DNA of 64,000 nt from assembly GCA_965224275.1 (NCBI GenBank), contig CBDCYR010000012.1, forward strand, positions 558,001-622,000, given 5' to 3'. Below the pieces are notes generated by a model, which saw nothing but the letters and a program-made list of their open reading frames with translations, did not search any database and was not told where the DNA came from. This stretch comes from CAUZWH01 sp965224275 (GTDB taxonomy: Bacteria; Pseudomonadota; Alphaproteobacteria; SHVV01). A program made the position numbers and the translations under genes. Below, in pieces: positions 35,415-44,296 of this stretch (positions within the stretch are counted from its first letter, which is position 1; each line of letters opens with the position of its first letter).

Positions 35415-36724
35415 TAAGGCCGTAAATCCACGATCCGTTTGGCCTTGCCGATCGAGCGCTCGACAGTGCCCGGCTCCATAACCGTGACCACGCTGGTGAT
35501 GCCGATCCGCGCCTTGATGTGACCGGCGAGATCGGCGCCGGCTGCCGCTCTGGTAGCCGCGGCGCCGGACCCGGTTTTTGCCTCGACGACGACCGTGAGG
35601 TCATCGAGCCGGCCTTCTCGGCGCACCTCGAGGAAGTAGTGCGGCGATAGACGTTCGTCCTTGAGCAGGATTCCTTCGATCTGAGTCGGGAACACGTTGA
35701 CGCCACGAATGATAAGCATGTCGTCGCTGCGGCCGGTTACTTTCTCCATTCGCCGCATCGAACGCGCGGTGCCGGGCAGCAACCGGGTGAGATCGCGAGT
35801 CCGATAGCGGATAACCGGAAACGCCTCCTTGGTGAGCGAGGTGAAGACCAGTTCACCGACCTCACCTTCGGACAGCACGTCGCCGGTCACGGGATCGATG
35901 ATCTCGGGATAAAAGTGATCCTCCCAGATGTGGAGGCCGTCCTTGGTTTCGATGCACTCGGCCGAAACGCCGGGTCCGATGATCTCGGACAGTCCATACA
36001 CGTCGATCGCCTGAATATCGAACCGGGCTTCGATCTCACTGCGCATCGATTCCGTCCACGGCTCGGCGCCGTGAATGCCGATCTGGAGCGAGGTTGCCCG
36101 TGGATCCAGGCCTTGACGTTCGAATTCGTCGGCAATAGCCAGCATATAGGATGGTGTTACCGCCATTACCCGCGGTTTGAAGTCGTTTATGATTTGCACC
36201 TGGCGTTCGGTAAATCCACCTGAGACCGGGATCACCGTGCAGCGCAGGCGCGACGCGCCGTCATGAATACCGAGACCGCCGGTAAACAGGCCGTAGCCGA
36301 ACGCCACATGAACGATGTCGCCCGGTCGCGCGCCCGCTGCGCGCATTGATCGCGCCATGACGTCGGCCCACATGTCGAGGTCGTTCTGGGTGTAGCCGAC
36401 GACCGTGGGAACGCCGGTCGTTCCGCTCGATGCGTGAACCCGGATGATCTGCTCGCGTGGCACGGCGAACATGCCGAAGGGATAGTTCTGGCGGAGGTCG
36501 TCCTTGACGGTAAACGGAAACTTGGCGAGGTCGTCCAGCGATACCAGGTCGGCGGGAGCGACCCCGGCGTCGTCGAACCTCGATTTGTAATGCGCGACGT
36601 TGTCGTAGGCGTGTTGCAGAGTCGTCTTGAGGCGCGCCAATTGAAGAGCCGCGATTTCGTCGCGGCTGGCGATCTCGATGGCATCAAGTTCGCTGGGCGC
36701 CGGTGGTTGGACGGCGGTGTTCAT
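35414..36724 (-). CDS. paaK-like: Phenylacetate-CoA ligase-like (PaaK family)
   Basis: A 436-residue adenylate-forming ligase. The P-loop VHASSGTTGVPTVVGYT is near residue 95, with NYPFGMFAVPREQIIR, YGLSEIIGPG (A5-like), the hinge TGRSDDMLIIRGVNVFP and a C-terminal subdomain ending SIGKAKRIVDLRP. It activates an aryl acid to its CoA thioester with ATP. The stop TAG is completed by the first base of IS copy 2; the native sequence was most likely TAA at the same place. It follows the acyl-CoA ligase gene with a 62-base gap. Confidence 0.92.
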   Translation of the reverse strand: MNTAVQPPAPSELDAIEIASRDEIAALQLARLKTTLQHAYDNVAHYKSRFDDAGVAPADLVSLDDLAKFPFTVKDDLRQNYPFGMFAVPREQIIRVHASSGTTGVPTVVGYTQNDLDMWADVMARSMRAAGARPGDIVHVAFGYGLFTGGLGIHDGASRLRCTVIPVSGGFTERQVQIINDFKPRVMAVTPSYMLAIADEFERQGLDPRATSLQIGIHGAEPWTESMRSEIEARFDIQAIDVYGLSEIIGPGVSAECIETKDGLHIWEDHFYPEIIDPVTGDVLSEGEVGELVFTSLTKEAFPVIRYRTRDLTRLLPGTARSMRRMEKVTGRSDDMLIIRGVNVFPTQIEGILLKDERLSPHYFLEVRREGRLDDLTVVVEAKTGSGAAATRAAAGADLAGHIKARIGITSVVTVMEPGTVERSIGKAKRIVDLRP

Positions 36725-36786
36725 GGCGGGCCTTCCTGGTTCACTATCTGATTATAGGGCGTGGCCATGCGGCGGCGTGATCGAGG

Positions 36787-38319
36787 TTAATCACCGGTCC
36801 CGGTGCCGCTTCCGGTAATCCGTTCGCGTAACTCGAATTTCAAAACTTTGCCCATGCTGTTGCGCGGCAGCATATCGACGAAAACGACATCCTTGGGGTG
36901 CTTGAAGCGTGCCAGCTTGTCCTCGAATAGATCGAGGATCGCCTGCTTTTCCAAACCGGCCGGCTCACGCAGAACGACGACCGCGACCGGCACCTCTCCC
37001 CATTTTTTGTCGGCCCGGCCGACGACCGCAGCTTCAGCGATGTCACGGCATTCGGCGAGCACATCTTCGAGTTCGGCGGGATAGATATTTTCGCCACCTG
37101 AGATCACGACGTCCTTGGCGCGATCATCAACATAGAGATACCCCTCAGAGTCCCAATGGCCGATATCGCCGGTCCGGAACCAGCCGTCCTCGGCAAACGC
37201 CTCAGCCGTTGCCTCTGGATTGTTCCAATAACCGGTCGTAATGCCGGGTCCGCGTAGCACGATCTCGCCGCGTACCTCAGGCGCTACGTCGCGTCCGTCG
37301 CCGTCGATCACCCGGGCCTCGCAATAGGGCGCGGGTTTGCCGAACGAGCCGACTTTTCGCGCCGCGTCCTCGACCGGCGTGACCGTCGACACGGGGCCGG
37401 TCTCGGTCAAGCCATAGACTTGTGTGACCGGAATATCGCGTTCGAGCCACGCCCTCAGAAGCGGCAGCGGTATCGTCGACGACCCCGTCGTGAACATGCG
37501 TAGGCTGGAAAGATCGGTCGCCGCCCAGTCCTCGTGATCGATCAGCGCCTGGATCATCGCCGGCACCGCAATAAAAAGACTGTGGGACCGGCTCGAGAGC
37601 AGCGCCAACGTCGCGCCGGGGTCAAACCGTTGGGCGATGGTGACGGTGGCGCCGAGATGCAGGGCGGGCGTGGTTTGAATATTGAGGCCGCCGGCGTGGA
37701 ACATCGGGATCGCCGTCAAGATGTGGTCGGCGCGGGTCATGCCCAGCGTCATGGTCGCGTTGACCGCGTTCCAGAACAACGCCGATTGCGGCAGCATCGC
37801 TCCCTTGGGGCGACCTGTCGTGCCGGAGGTATAGACGATCAGCACGGTCGCATCGTCGAGATCGTTGCGTTCGGGTTCGACCGGGTTGGCGCTTGCGAGG
37901 ATCTGCTCGTACGCAAGCCAATCCAGGTGTGGTGCATCGAGTGCCACCACGCCGAGACCTGAAAATGCCGCCGCCAGCGTTTGCGCCTGATCGTAAAAGG
38001 GCTGCTCGACGAATAGCAGGCTTGGTTTCGCATCGCCCACGATGAAGCTGTATTCGGGCGCTGCGAGCCGCCAGTTCAGCGGCGTCAGCGCGGCGCCGAG
38101 ACGCGCACAGGCAAACAGCAATTCGAGGATCTCGGGGCCGTTATAACCGAGGTGTGCAACGCGATCGCCGGCACCGACCCCGAGTTCACGTAATACACCC
38201 GCCAGTTTTGCGATGCGCTGGGCGAACCCGCCATAGGTAAGACTGTCACCCTCGAAGTGGATCGCGACTTTATCGCTATCCCACAGCGCCGCATGCGTGA
38301 TCCAGCGCGAGATCTCCAT
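36787..38319 (-). CDS. AMP-dependent acyl-CoA synthetase
   Basis: A 510-residue adenylate-forming ligase. LIVYTSGTTGRPKGAMLPQS (P-loop), VYGLTETGPVSTVTP, GWFRTGDIGHWDSEGYLYV, DRAKDVVISGGENIYPAE and PRNSMGKVLKFELRE (C-terminal lysine) are all present, so it should be active. The family covers fatty, cyclohexane and aryl acids. It starts 2 bases after the Mo-hydroxylase large-subunit stop, so it is in the same operon and may supply CoA thioesters to that hydroxylase. Confidence 0.92.
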   Translation of the reverse strand: MEISRWITHAALWDSDKVAIHFEGDSLTYGGFAQRIAKLAGVLRELGVGAGDRVAHLGYNGPEILELLFACARLGAALTPLNWRLAAPEYSFIVGDAKPSLLFVEQPFYDQAQTLAAAFSGLGVVALDAPHLDWLAYEQILASANPVEPERNDLDDATVLIVYTSGTTGRPKGAMLPQSALFWNAVNATMTLGMTRADHILTAIPMFHAGGLNIQTTPALHLGATVTIAQRFDPGATLALLSSRSHSLFIAVPAMIQALIDHEDWAATDLSSLRMFTTGSSTIPLPLLRAWLERDIPVTQVYGLTETGPVSTVTPVEDAARKVGSFGKPAPYCEARVIDGDGRDVAPEVRGEIVLRGPGITTGYWNNPEATAEAFAEDGWFRTGDIGHWDSEGYLYVDDRAKDVVISGGENIYPAELEDVLAECRDIAEAAVVGRADKKWGEVPVAVVVLREPAGLEKQAILDLFEDKLARFKHPKDVVFVDMLPRNSMGKVLKFELRERITGSGTGTGD

Positions 38320-38321
38320 CG

Positions 38322-40622
38322 CTAGGCCGGTTCGCCCTTAATGGCGCGGAGCACGCGTTCGGGCGAGAGCGGCAATTTGGTGAAGCGAATGCCAATCGCG
38401 TTGTAAACCGCGTTCACGATCGCGGGCGCCATCGGGACGACCGGCGCTTCGCCAATCCCTTTGGCACCAAATGGGCCTTCGGGATCGTTGGTCTCGATCA
38501 GGCCGATGTCGATGTCGGGAACTTCGGTTGCGGTGAATACCTTGTAGTCGGCAAAGCTCGGATTAAGCACTTTGCCTTCGTCGATGATCAGGTCCTCGGT
38601 CAAGGCGTAGCCGGCCCCCATGATCACCCCGCCTTGGATTTGACCCTCGATCCCGAGCTGATTGATGACCTTCCCGACGTCGTGGGTGCTCCAAACCTTC
38701 AGCAACCTGATGATGCCGGTCTCGGTATCGACGTCGACCTCGGCGATTTGGCAGGCCCAGGTATAGGCGGCCGACACATCGCCGCGATTGTTCTTGTCCT
38801 GCATCACGCTGGGCGGTTCGTAGTAGTCCGATGTGATCACGACGTCGCCGTCTTCGCGCTCGAAGTGCAACGACCGCAGCAGCTTGTCCATTGCGATCAC
38901 CGCTACCCCATTGTCGGCCTGAACGACATGGCCACCTCTCAGGTCGAGCGCGTCGGCTGGAACGTTGGCTTGCCGTGCCGCTTCTTCGAGCAGCCGAGCC
39001 CGTGCTTTTCGTGCTGCGCGGAGTGCGGAGTTTCCCGCGATGAACGTCGAGCGGCTGGCATGAACCCCAACATCCCATGGTGCGACGTCGGTGTCGTTGT
39101 TGACCACGGTCACGTCGTCGGGTTGAAGGCCGAGTTCCTCGCCGACGATCTGGGTCAGGACTGTATCCAGGCCTTGGCCGATATCGGTTCCGCCGCTGAT
39201 AACGGTTGCGTGGGCGAAGTCATCGAGCTTCAGGATCGTGCCGCAACCGTCGCTACGGTAAATCTTGGCGCCGCCGCCGACATGAATCGTAGCGGCCAGA
39301 CCGATGCCCCGTTTAATGGCACCGCTAGAGGTGCGCATGCCGATCTGGTTGCGGTGCTTTTCGCTGAAGTCACTCTTCTGCGCGGCGTCAGCAAGGCACT
39401 CACGAAAGCCGCAGGTCGTGAACTTGTTTCCTTGCGGTCCGATATCGCCGGCTTCGTGGGCGTTCCGAAGCCGAAAGTCGAGCGGATCCATGCCGATTGC
39501 TTCGGCCAATTTGTCCATATGGCTTTCAACAGGAAACGTCGCTTGCAAATTACCGAAACCGCGGAACGATCCGCTGTAAGGATTGTTGGTGTAAACGATC
39601 GTGGTTTTGTAGCGGCAATGGGGCAGGCGGTAGAGCGACGCGAACGTCATCATCATCACCAGCGGCGTTCGCGCACCCCACGAAACGTAGCCACCATTGT
39701 CGTGCATCGTCCGAACGTCGCGAAAGGTGAGGCTGCCGTCGTTCTTGACGCCGCTGCGGAGTGTGACGTCAACCGGTTGTCGGGTTGGCGAGGCGACAAA
39801 TTCCTCTTCCCGGCCGAACGCGATCTTAACCGGCCGCCCGGTTGCCCGCGCCAGGAATACGGCGATGGGTTCAAACGGGTAGATATCGAGCCGGCCGCCA
39901 AAGCCACCGCCGATAGTCGGTTGGATGACGCGTATTTTTCCGGGATCGATACCAATCACGTCGGCGATCTCACGCCGATATAGAAACGGGACCTGGGTCT
40001 GCGAGTGGATCGTCAGGTTGCCACGGGTGTCGAAAGCCGCGGCGACAGCACTTGCGCCCATACAGCAATGGGTGACGAACTGCATCTCGAAGTGATCTTC
40101 AATAACGACGTCGGAGTCCCGCTCGCCCGTTGCGACGTGGCCATGCGCATAATTAATGACGTCGACCACATTGCCGGGCCGGCCTTCGTGAATCGTCGGC
40201 GCGCCCTCCTGCATTGCCGCTTCAGCCGAGAACAGGCTGGGCAGGTCTTCGTAGACAACCGTAATGCGTGACAGTGCGGCGTCGGCGGCTTCCTCGCTGT
40301 CAGCGGCAACCGCGGCAATTTCATCGCGAATGCCCCGTACTTTGTCGAGCTTGAGTGGCAGGTTGTCCTTGGCAAAGCCAAGCGGAACCTGCGGCGTATC
40401 TTTCGCCGTGATCACCGCGTGAACGCCGGGTACGGCTTCGGCAGCGGTTGTATCGATGCTTATGATGCGCGCATGAGTCCGATCGGTTCGCAGCACTTTG
40501 CCGATCAGCATCCGCGGCAGCTTTAGATCTTGTAGATAGGCAGCGCGCCCAGTCGCCTTGTCGGGCGCGTCGCGCTTGGTGATCGGCTGGCCGATCAGCG
40601 ACTGCTTGGGTATCGCCGTCAT
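38322..40622 (-). CDS. Mo-hydroxylase large (molybdenum-binding) subunit
   Basis: A 766-residue xanthine dehydrogenase/4-hydroxybenzoyl-CoA reductase-type subunit. Marks include IGGGFGGRLDIYPFEP, the substrate-site segment YSGSFRGFGN, GGTDIGQGLDTVL (cofactor loop) and the catalytic-glutamate region GPFGAKGIGEAPVVP. The CoxL AYRCSFR loop is absent, so it is not a CO dehydrogenase. ATG 40622 overlaps the small-subunit stop by 4 bases; a longer upstream frame overlaps that gene and is rejected. The presence of two CoA ligase genes downstream suggests an aryl- or cycloalkyl-CoA substrate (inference). Confidence 0.92.
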   Translation of the reverse strand: MTAIPKQSLIGQPITKRDAPDKATGRAAYLQDLKLPRMLIGKVLRTDRTHARIISIDTTAAEAVPGVHAVITAKDTPQVPLGFAKDNLPLKLDKVRGIRDEIAAVAADSEEAADAALSRITVVYEDLPSLFSAEAAMQEGAPTIHEGRPGNVVDVINYAHGHVATGERDSDVVIEDHFEMQFVTHCCMGASAVAAAFDTRGNLTIHSQTQVPFLYRREIADVIGIDPGKIRVIQPTIGGGFGGRLDIYPFEPIAVFLARATGRPVKIAFGREEEFVASPTRQPVDVTLRSGVKNDGSLTFRDVRTMHDNGGYVSWGARTPLVMMMTFASLYRLPHCRYKTTIVYTNNPYSGSFRGFGNLQATFPVESHMDKLAEAIGMDPLDFRLRNAHEAGDIGPQGNKFTTCGFRECLADAAQKSDFSEKHRNQIGMRTSSGAIKRGIGLAATIHVGGGAKIYRSDGCGTILKLDDFAHATVISGGTDIGQGLDTVLTQIVGEELGLQPDDVTVVNNDTDVAPWDVGVHASRSTFIAGNSALRAARKARARLLEEAARQANVPADALDLRGGHVVQADNGVAVIAMDKLLRSLHFEREDGDVVITSDYYEPPSVMQDKNNRGDVSAAYTWACQIAEVDVDTETGIIRLLKVWSTHDVGKVINQLGIEGQIQGGVIMGAGYALTEDLIIDEGKVLNPSFADYKVFTATEVPDIDIGLIETNDPEGPFGAKGIGEAPVVPMAPAIVNAVYNAIGIRFTKLPLSPERVLRAIKGEPA

Positions 40623-41107
40623 TGCGCCGGTCCAGCCGAATTGGCGGCTGCCGCAGTAATCGCCTCGATAATTTTGTGGTATCCCGTGCAGCGACAAACG
40701 TTGCCTTCGATTGCATATTTGATTTCGTCTTCGCTCGGGTGCAGGTTGCTGCTGAGCAGGTATTTGGCCTGCATGATCATGCCAGCCGTACAGAAGCCGC
40801 ACTGCACCGCCCAGTTGTCGACGAAGGATTGCTGGATAACGTCCAAGCCATCGACCGAGTCGAGGCCTTCAATCGTGGTGACTTCACGACCATCGCAGTT
40901 GACCGCGAGCATCAAACAGCCATTGACGCTGTCGCCATCGACCAGAATCGTACAAGCCGCACACTGTCCTTCGCCGCACGCGATCTTGGCGCCGGTCAGT
41001 TCGAACTGGTCGCGCAGCATCGTGAGCGCGTTTACGTGAACCCGCACCGTGGCGGAGACGGACCGGCCGTTCAGGGCAAATTTGATCTCACGCGTTGGCG
41101 AGGCCAT
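40619..41107 (-). CDS. Mo-hydroxylase small [2Fe-2S] subunit
   Basis: A 162-residue iron-sulfur subunit. The plant-type cluster uses CGEGQCAACTILVDGDSVNGC (residues about 41-61, shown in parts) and the second cluster CGFCTAGMIM with CRCTGYHKI. It carries electrons from the Mo centre to the FAD subunit. It overlaps the FAD-subunit gene by 20 bases and the large-subunit gene by 4, so the three are translationally coupled. Confidence 0.94.
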   Translation of the reverse strand: MASPTREIKFALNGRSVSATVRVHVNALTMLRDQFELTGAKIACGEGQCAACTILVDGDSVNGCLMLAVNCDGREVTTIEGLDSVDGLDVIQQSFVDNWAVQCGFCTAGMIMQAKYLLSSNLHPSEDEIKYAIEGNVCRCTGYHKIIEAITAAAANSAGPAQ

Positions 41108-41963
41108 CGAGCACCCTTTTTGTAAACACGCCGATCAGCTCGCGCCGGTACCACGCGGATGCTCGCGCGTCGCTGGGAGGATCGATTTCGCCACCGACGG
41201 CCGCGGCCGCGTTTTTCAGCAACGCTACGCCGGGCTGCTGCCCTTCGACGACGGCTTCGGTTCGTGGCGCACGAATCGCGGTTGGCGCGACGCCACCCAG
41301 TCCAATCCGCACGTGGCGCAGCACCTTGTTCTCGATCGCTGCCGCAATCCCGACCGACGCGATGGTCGTGTCGAGGGCGATCCGGGTCCCCGATTTCATA
41401 AAGCCCCCGCGCAGGCCCAAGGCTGATGGGGGGATCGTGACCGCGGTGAGGATTTCGTTCGCAGCGCGTGCGGTTTGCTCTGAACCGGTAAGAAATTCGT
41501 TCACCGGCAATGATCGGGTTGTAGTTTGACCGCCGGATGCAGAAATCAGTTCGACCTCCGCATCCAGCACCAAGAACGAGACCGTCAGGTCGGCAGACGG
41601 TGATGCCCAGCAGAGGTTGCCGCCGATCGTTCCCAAATTGCGCACTTGCGTGCTTGCCATGTGGAGCGCCGTCTGCGCGAGAACGGCAGCGCTTTCCCGT
41701 ATGACTGCATGCTCGTTGATGTCGCGCAGGCGGGTGAGGGCGCCAATCCGCAATCCCGCATCCGTCAGCTCGATCCCGCGCATTTCGTCGACGCGATGCA
41801 GATTGATTAGGGTTGGCGCGTAGCTGAATCGGCCTGCCTGGGCTTCTCGTACGACCAGTGTGCCGCCCGCCACGAGGGTCGCCGGGCCCATGTTCAGCGC
41901 TTGCGCAGCTTCGGCCAGTGTCGCCGGCTCGACATAGCTATCTATCTGTGCGCCAACGGTCAT
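41088..41963 (-). CDS. Mo-hydroxylase FAD-binding subunit
   Basis: A 291-residue CoxM/HcrB-type flavin subunit: FAD-contact segments LVAGGTLVV and RNLGTIGGNLCWASPSADL, followed by a CO-dehydrogenase flavoprotein C-terminal domain. The order FAD-FeS-Mo is the usual one for this family. 4-Hydroxybenzoyl-CoA reductase HcrB carries an extra [4Fe-4S] insertion with cysteines; I see none here, so this is closer to ordinary hydroxylases. Confidence 0.92.
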   Translation of the reverse strand: MTVGAQIDSYVEPATLAEAAQALNMGPATLVAGGTLVVREAQAGRFSYAPTLINLHRVDEMRGIELTDAGLRIGALTRLRDINEHAVIRESAAVLAQTALHMASTQVRNLGTIGGNLCWASPSADLTVSFLVLDAEVELISASGGQTTTRSLPVNEFLTGSEQTARAANEILTAVTIPPSALGLRGGFMKSGTRIALDTTIASVGIAAAIENKVLRHVRIGLGGVAPTAIRAPRTEAVVEGQQPGVALLKNAAAAVGGEIDPPSDARASAWYRRELIGVFTKRVLDGLANA

Positions 41964-42009
41964 CGCGGCTCCCAGCGTGTTCGTGGATTGTTCATCTACA
42001 ACCGAAACA

Positions 42010-42549
42010 TCACTTAATCAGCGGCAAAACCTTACGGAATGCATCGGTGTTGGCCTTCTCCAGCCATTCGTAGACAACCATTTCCGTGGTTGCGATGTCG
42101 ACGCCCTCGTGGCGCGCCCGATCGAGCGCTGCTTGGTAGTTTGACGGCGTGCGCGACGACACCGCATCCGCCACGATGACGGGTTCGTAGTCCCGCGACT
42201 TAAGGTCAAGGGCGGTTTGCAACACACAGATATGCGCTTCCATGCCGACAAGGATAACCTGGCGGCGATCGAGGTCGTCGAGGCGGGCGGCACAGGCGGG
42301 ATCGCTGGTCGAACAAAAATGCTCTTTCTCGATGATCGCACCTTCAGGAATCAACGGCACCAGGATGTCGACAGTGGGGCCGAGACCCTTTGGGTATTGC
42401 TCCGTCGCCAGGATCGGCACGTCCAGCGCATCGGCCACGTTCAGCAGCTTGGTCGTGTTGGCGACGACGCCTTCGGCGTTGTCGATCGACGGCGCCAGTT
42501 TTGACTGAATATCGATGACCATGAGGACCGAGTTGTTGCGTTTGATCAT
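42010..42549 (-). CDS. Isochorismatase-family cysteine hydrolase
   Basis: A 179-residue hydrolase of the YcaC/isochorismatase-like type: MVIDIQSKLAP (Asp), IIEKEHFCST (Lys) and VGMEAHICVLQTA (nucleophile Cys). Substrate unknown. It lies 46 bases upstream of the Mo-hydroxylase FAD gene and 12 bases downstream of the Tag-like gene, so it may be transcribed with both. Confidence 0.88.
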   Translation of the reverse strand: MIKRNNSVLMVIDIQSKLAPSIDNAEGVVANTTKLLNVADALDVPILATEQYPKGLGPTVDILVPLIPEGAIIEKEHFCSTSDPACAARLDDLDRRQVILVGMEAHICVLQTALDLKSRDYEPVIVADAVSSRTPSNYQAALDRARHEGVDIATTEMVVYEWLEKANTDAFRKVLPLIK

Positions 42550-42561
42550 CGTCGGGAGTCC

Positions 42562-43230
42562 TTAGTCGACGCTCATCGCGAGGATACGGCTGATCTGGCA
42601 CAGCGGCAGCTTGCTCTCGGCGGCCCAGGCGTTGAGCGCATCCTGAGCCCCAAGCCGCGCCTTCTTGCCCTTTATTTCGCCCGCGTAACCGCCCCACGTG
42701 TTGAGCGCTTTGATCACGTCGGGAGACAGCATGAAGATGTCCTTGCCGGCCATGCGTAAAAAGAACGGTCCCGAAAAGCCGCCGAGCTGGGTGAACCGAT
42801 TTTTCAGCGCGTCCCACAGGCCCAGACAATCGTCGGCCGGCCACGCCGACAACCAGGTGCCAAAGCTGCCGGCCTCGTCGGCAATATCACACATGGTGGC
42901 GGCGTTGACCCGGGTCGCTTTGATCTTGCCCCAATGACGAATAATTCTCTTCTCTTTCAACAGTCCCTCAAGGCTTTCATCGCTCATCGCCCGCACCCGT
43001 TTGGGGTCAAATCCGAGGAAAACCTCTTCAAACGCCGGCCACTTGTCCCGGACCATGCTGTGCCTGAGGCCGGCTGAGAATACGCGCAGCGACATCATGG
43101 ACAGATAGCGGTCGTCGCTGACGGACGTCAGCGCTTTCGCCGATTTTGCTTTCGGCAGGAGCTTTTTGAGTTGCGCGTTACCGCCGGCTCGCTTCGCTGC
43201 CGTCGCATGGATTTTCTTGAATGGCGTCAT
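42562..43230 (-). CDS. DNA-3-methyladenine glycosylase I (Tag)-like
   Basis: A 222-residue protein of the Tag/adenine-glycosylase superfamily (HhH-type): FSAGLRHSMVRDKWPAFEEV, FDPKRVRAMSDESLEGLL, IIRHWGKIKATRVNAATMCD and GSFGTWLSAWP match the helical core. The zinc-binding Cys/His set of canonical Tag is not evident, so activity on 3-methyladenine is uncertain. ATG 43230 is used; the longer upstream frame runs toward IS copy 3. A DNA-repair gene is out of place in this catabolic operon. Confidence 0.8.
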   Translation of the reverse strand: MTPFKKIHATAAKRAGGNAQLKKLLPKAKSAKALTSVSDDRYLSMMSLRVFSAGLRHSMVRDKWPAFEEVFLGFDPKRVRAMSDESLEGLLKEKRIIRHWGKIKATRVNAATMCDIADEAGSFGTWLSAWPADDCLGLWDALKNRFTQLGGFSGPFFLRMAGKDIFMLSPDVIKALNTWGGYAGEIKGKKARLGAQDALNAWAAESKLPLCQISRILAMSVD

Positions 43231-43332
43231 CTGCAGAATTTGAATTGAATGGCTTGAAGGGCGCTGCCGGACTCTAATCCTGTGTCGATAGCGCAGCAAT
43301 GCACGACGACGTTCTCGGTCGTGTTAGTCTAA

Positions 43333-44264
43333 GAGTCCGACTCGAAACTCTATGTTTGATAACAGTACCTTGCGAGCCGCCTTGTGAGGAGTCGGATGTT
43401 GGCGACAAGAATCCATGCCTGTGCGGAGGCGATTGATTTCTCCCAATCCTTGGCCAGTCGACGGCATCGGTTGAGCCAGGCGAAGGTCCTCTCGACGACC
43501 CATCGTCTGGGCAGGAGCTCGAAGCCCTGGGCGGTGTCTGAGCGCTTGATGATCTCGAGCTTCCAGCGGCCGATGTCCTCAAGGGCGCCCTCGAGTTTCG
43601 GTCCCGCGTAGGCGGCGTCGGCGAAGAGGTGACGCAGCCGGGGGAAGCGATGACGGATCGATTTGAGGACCTCGGGCGCGCCGTCGCGGTCCTGGATATC
43701 GGCTGCGTGCACGATCAGGCCGACCAGCAGGCCGAGTGTATCGGTGACGATGTGACGCTTGCGGCCCTTGATCTTCTTGCCCGCGTCATAGCCCCGAACA
43801 CCACCGCTTTCCGTGGTTTTCACGCTCTGGCTGTCGATCACCCCGGCGCTCGGGCCGGCCTCGCGTCCTTCCAGCTCCCGGGCCGCCATGACCAGGTGAT
43901 GGTTGATGCTCTCCAGCAGGCCGTTGGAGCGCCAGTCGTAGAAATAGCGCTGGACCGTGGAAGGCGGAGGGAAGTCGTTCGGCAACATCGCCCACTGGCA
44001 GCCCGTCGAGGCCATGTACATGACCGCATCCATGACATGGCGCAGGTCCGTCGTCCTCGGCCGGCCGATCTTCTTGCGCGGCGGCATGAGCGGCGCGATC
44101 AACGCCCACTCTCGATCCGTCAGGTCGCTTGCGTAGCGCCCGCCACGGCGCTCATAATTCGGGCGAGTGATTTCGGTCCACATGTTGTGCCTCCTCGTTT
44201 GCTTTGACACAACCGAGTAAGCCACAACCGACTGAAATCACTCAACTAGTTTCGGGTTGGCCTC
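43333..44264 (-). mobile_element. IS5-family element, IS1031-like, copy 3
   Basis: 932 bp, same structure as copy 1, with a clean TAA direct repeat at both flanks on the plus strand (43330-43332 and 44265-44267). It is inserted in the divergent region between the Tag-like gene and the DUF3891 gene and may alter their promoters. No gene is cut. Confidence 0.95.
43350..44183 (-). CDS. IS5-family transposase (copy 3)
   Basis: 277 residues from ATG 44183, identical to the copies at 5334-6167 and 34508-35341, with GAGGAGG ribosome-binding site and the DDE triad D117, D189, E231. Confidence 0.95.
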   Translation of the reverse strand: MWTEITRPNYERRGGRYASDLTDREWALIAPLMPPRKKIGRPRTTDLRHVMDAVMYMASTGCQWAMLPNDFPPPSTVQRYFYDWRSNGLLESINHHLVMAARELEGREAGPSAGVIDSQSVKTTESGGVRGYDAGKKIKGRKRHIVTDTLGLLVGLIVHAADIQDRDGAPEVLKSIRHRFPRLRHLFADAAYAGPKLEGALEDIGRWKLEIIKRSDTAQGFELLPRRWVVERTFAWLNRCRRLAKDWEKSIASAQAWILVANIRLLTRRLARYCYQT

Positions 44265-44296
44265 TAAGGGATCGACATTTTCGGAGGGAGGAACCG

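Noticed and set aside
38634..39983. 449-codon open frame antisense to the Mo-hydroxylase large subunit
   Set aside because: Shadow of a gene with clear motifs on the other strand.
38322..41963. Aerobic CO dehydrogenase (CoxMSL)
   Set aside because: Gene order fits, but the large subunit lacks the CoxL AYRCSFR active-site loop.
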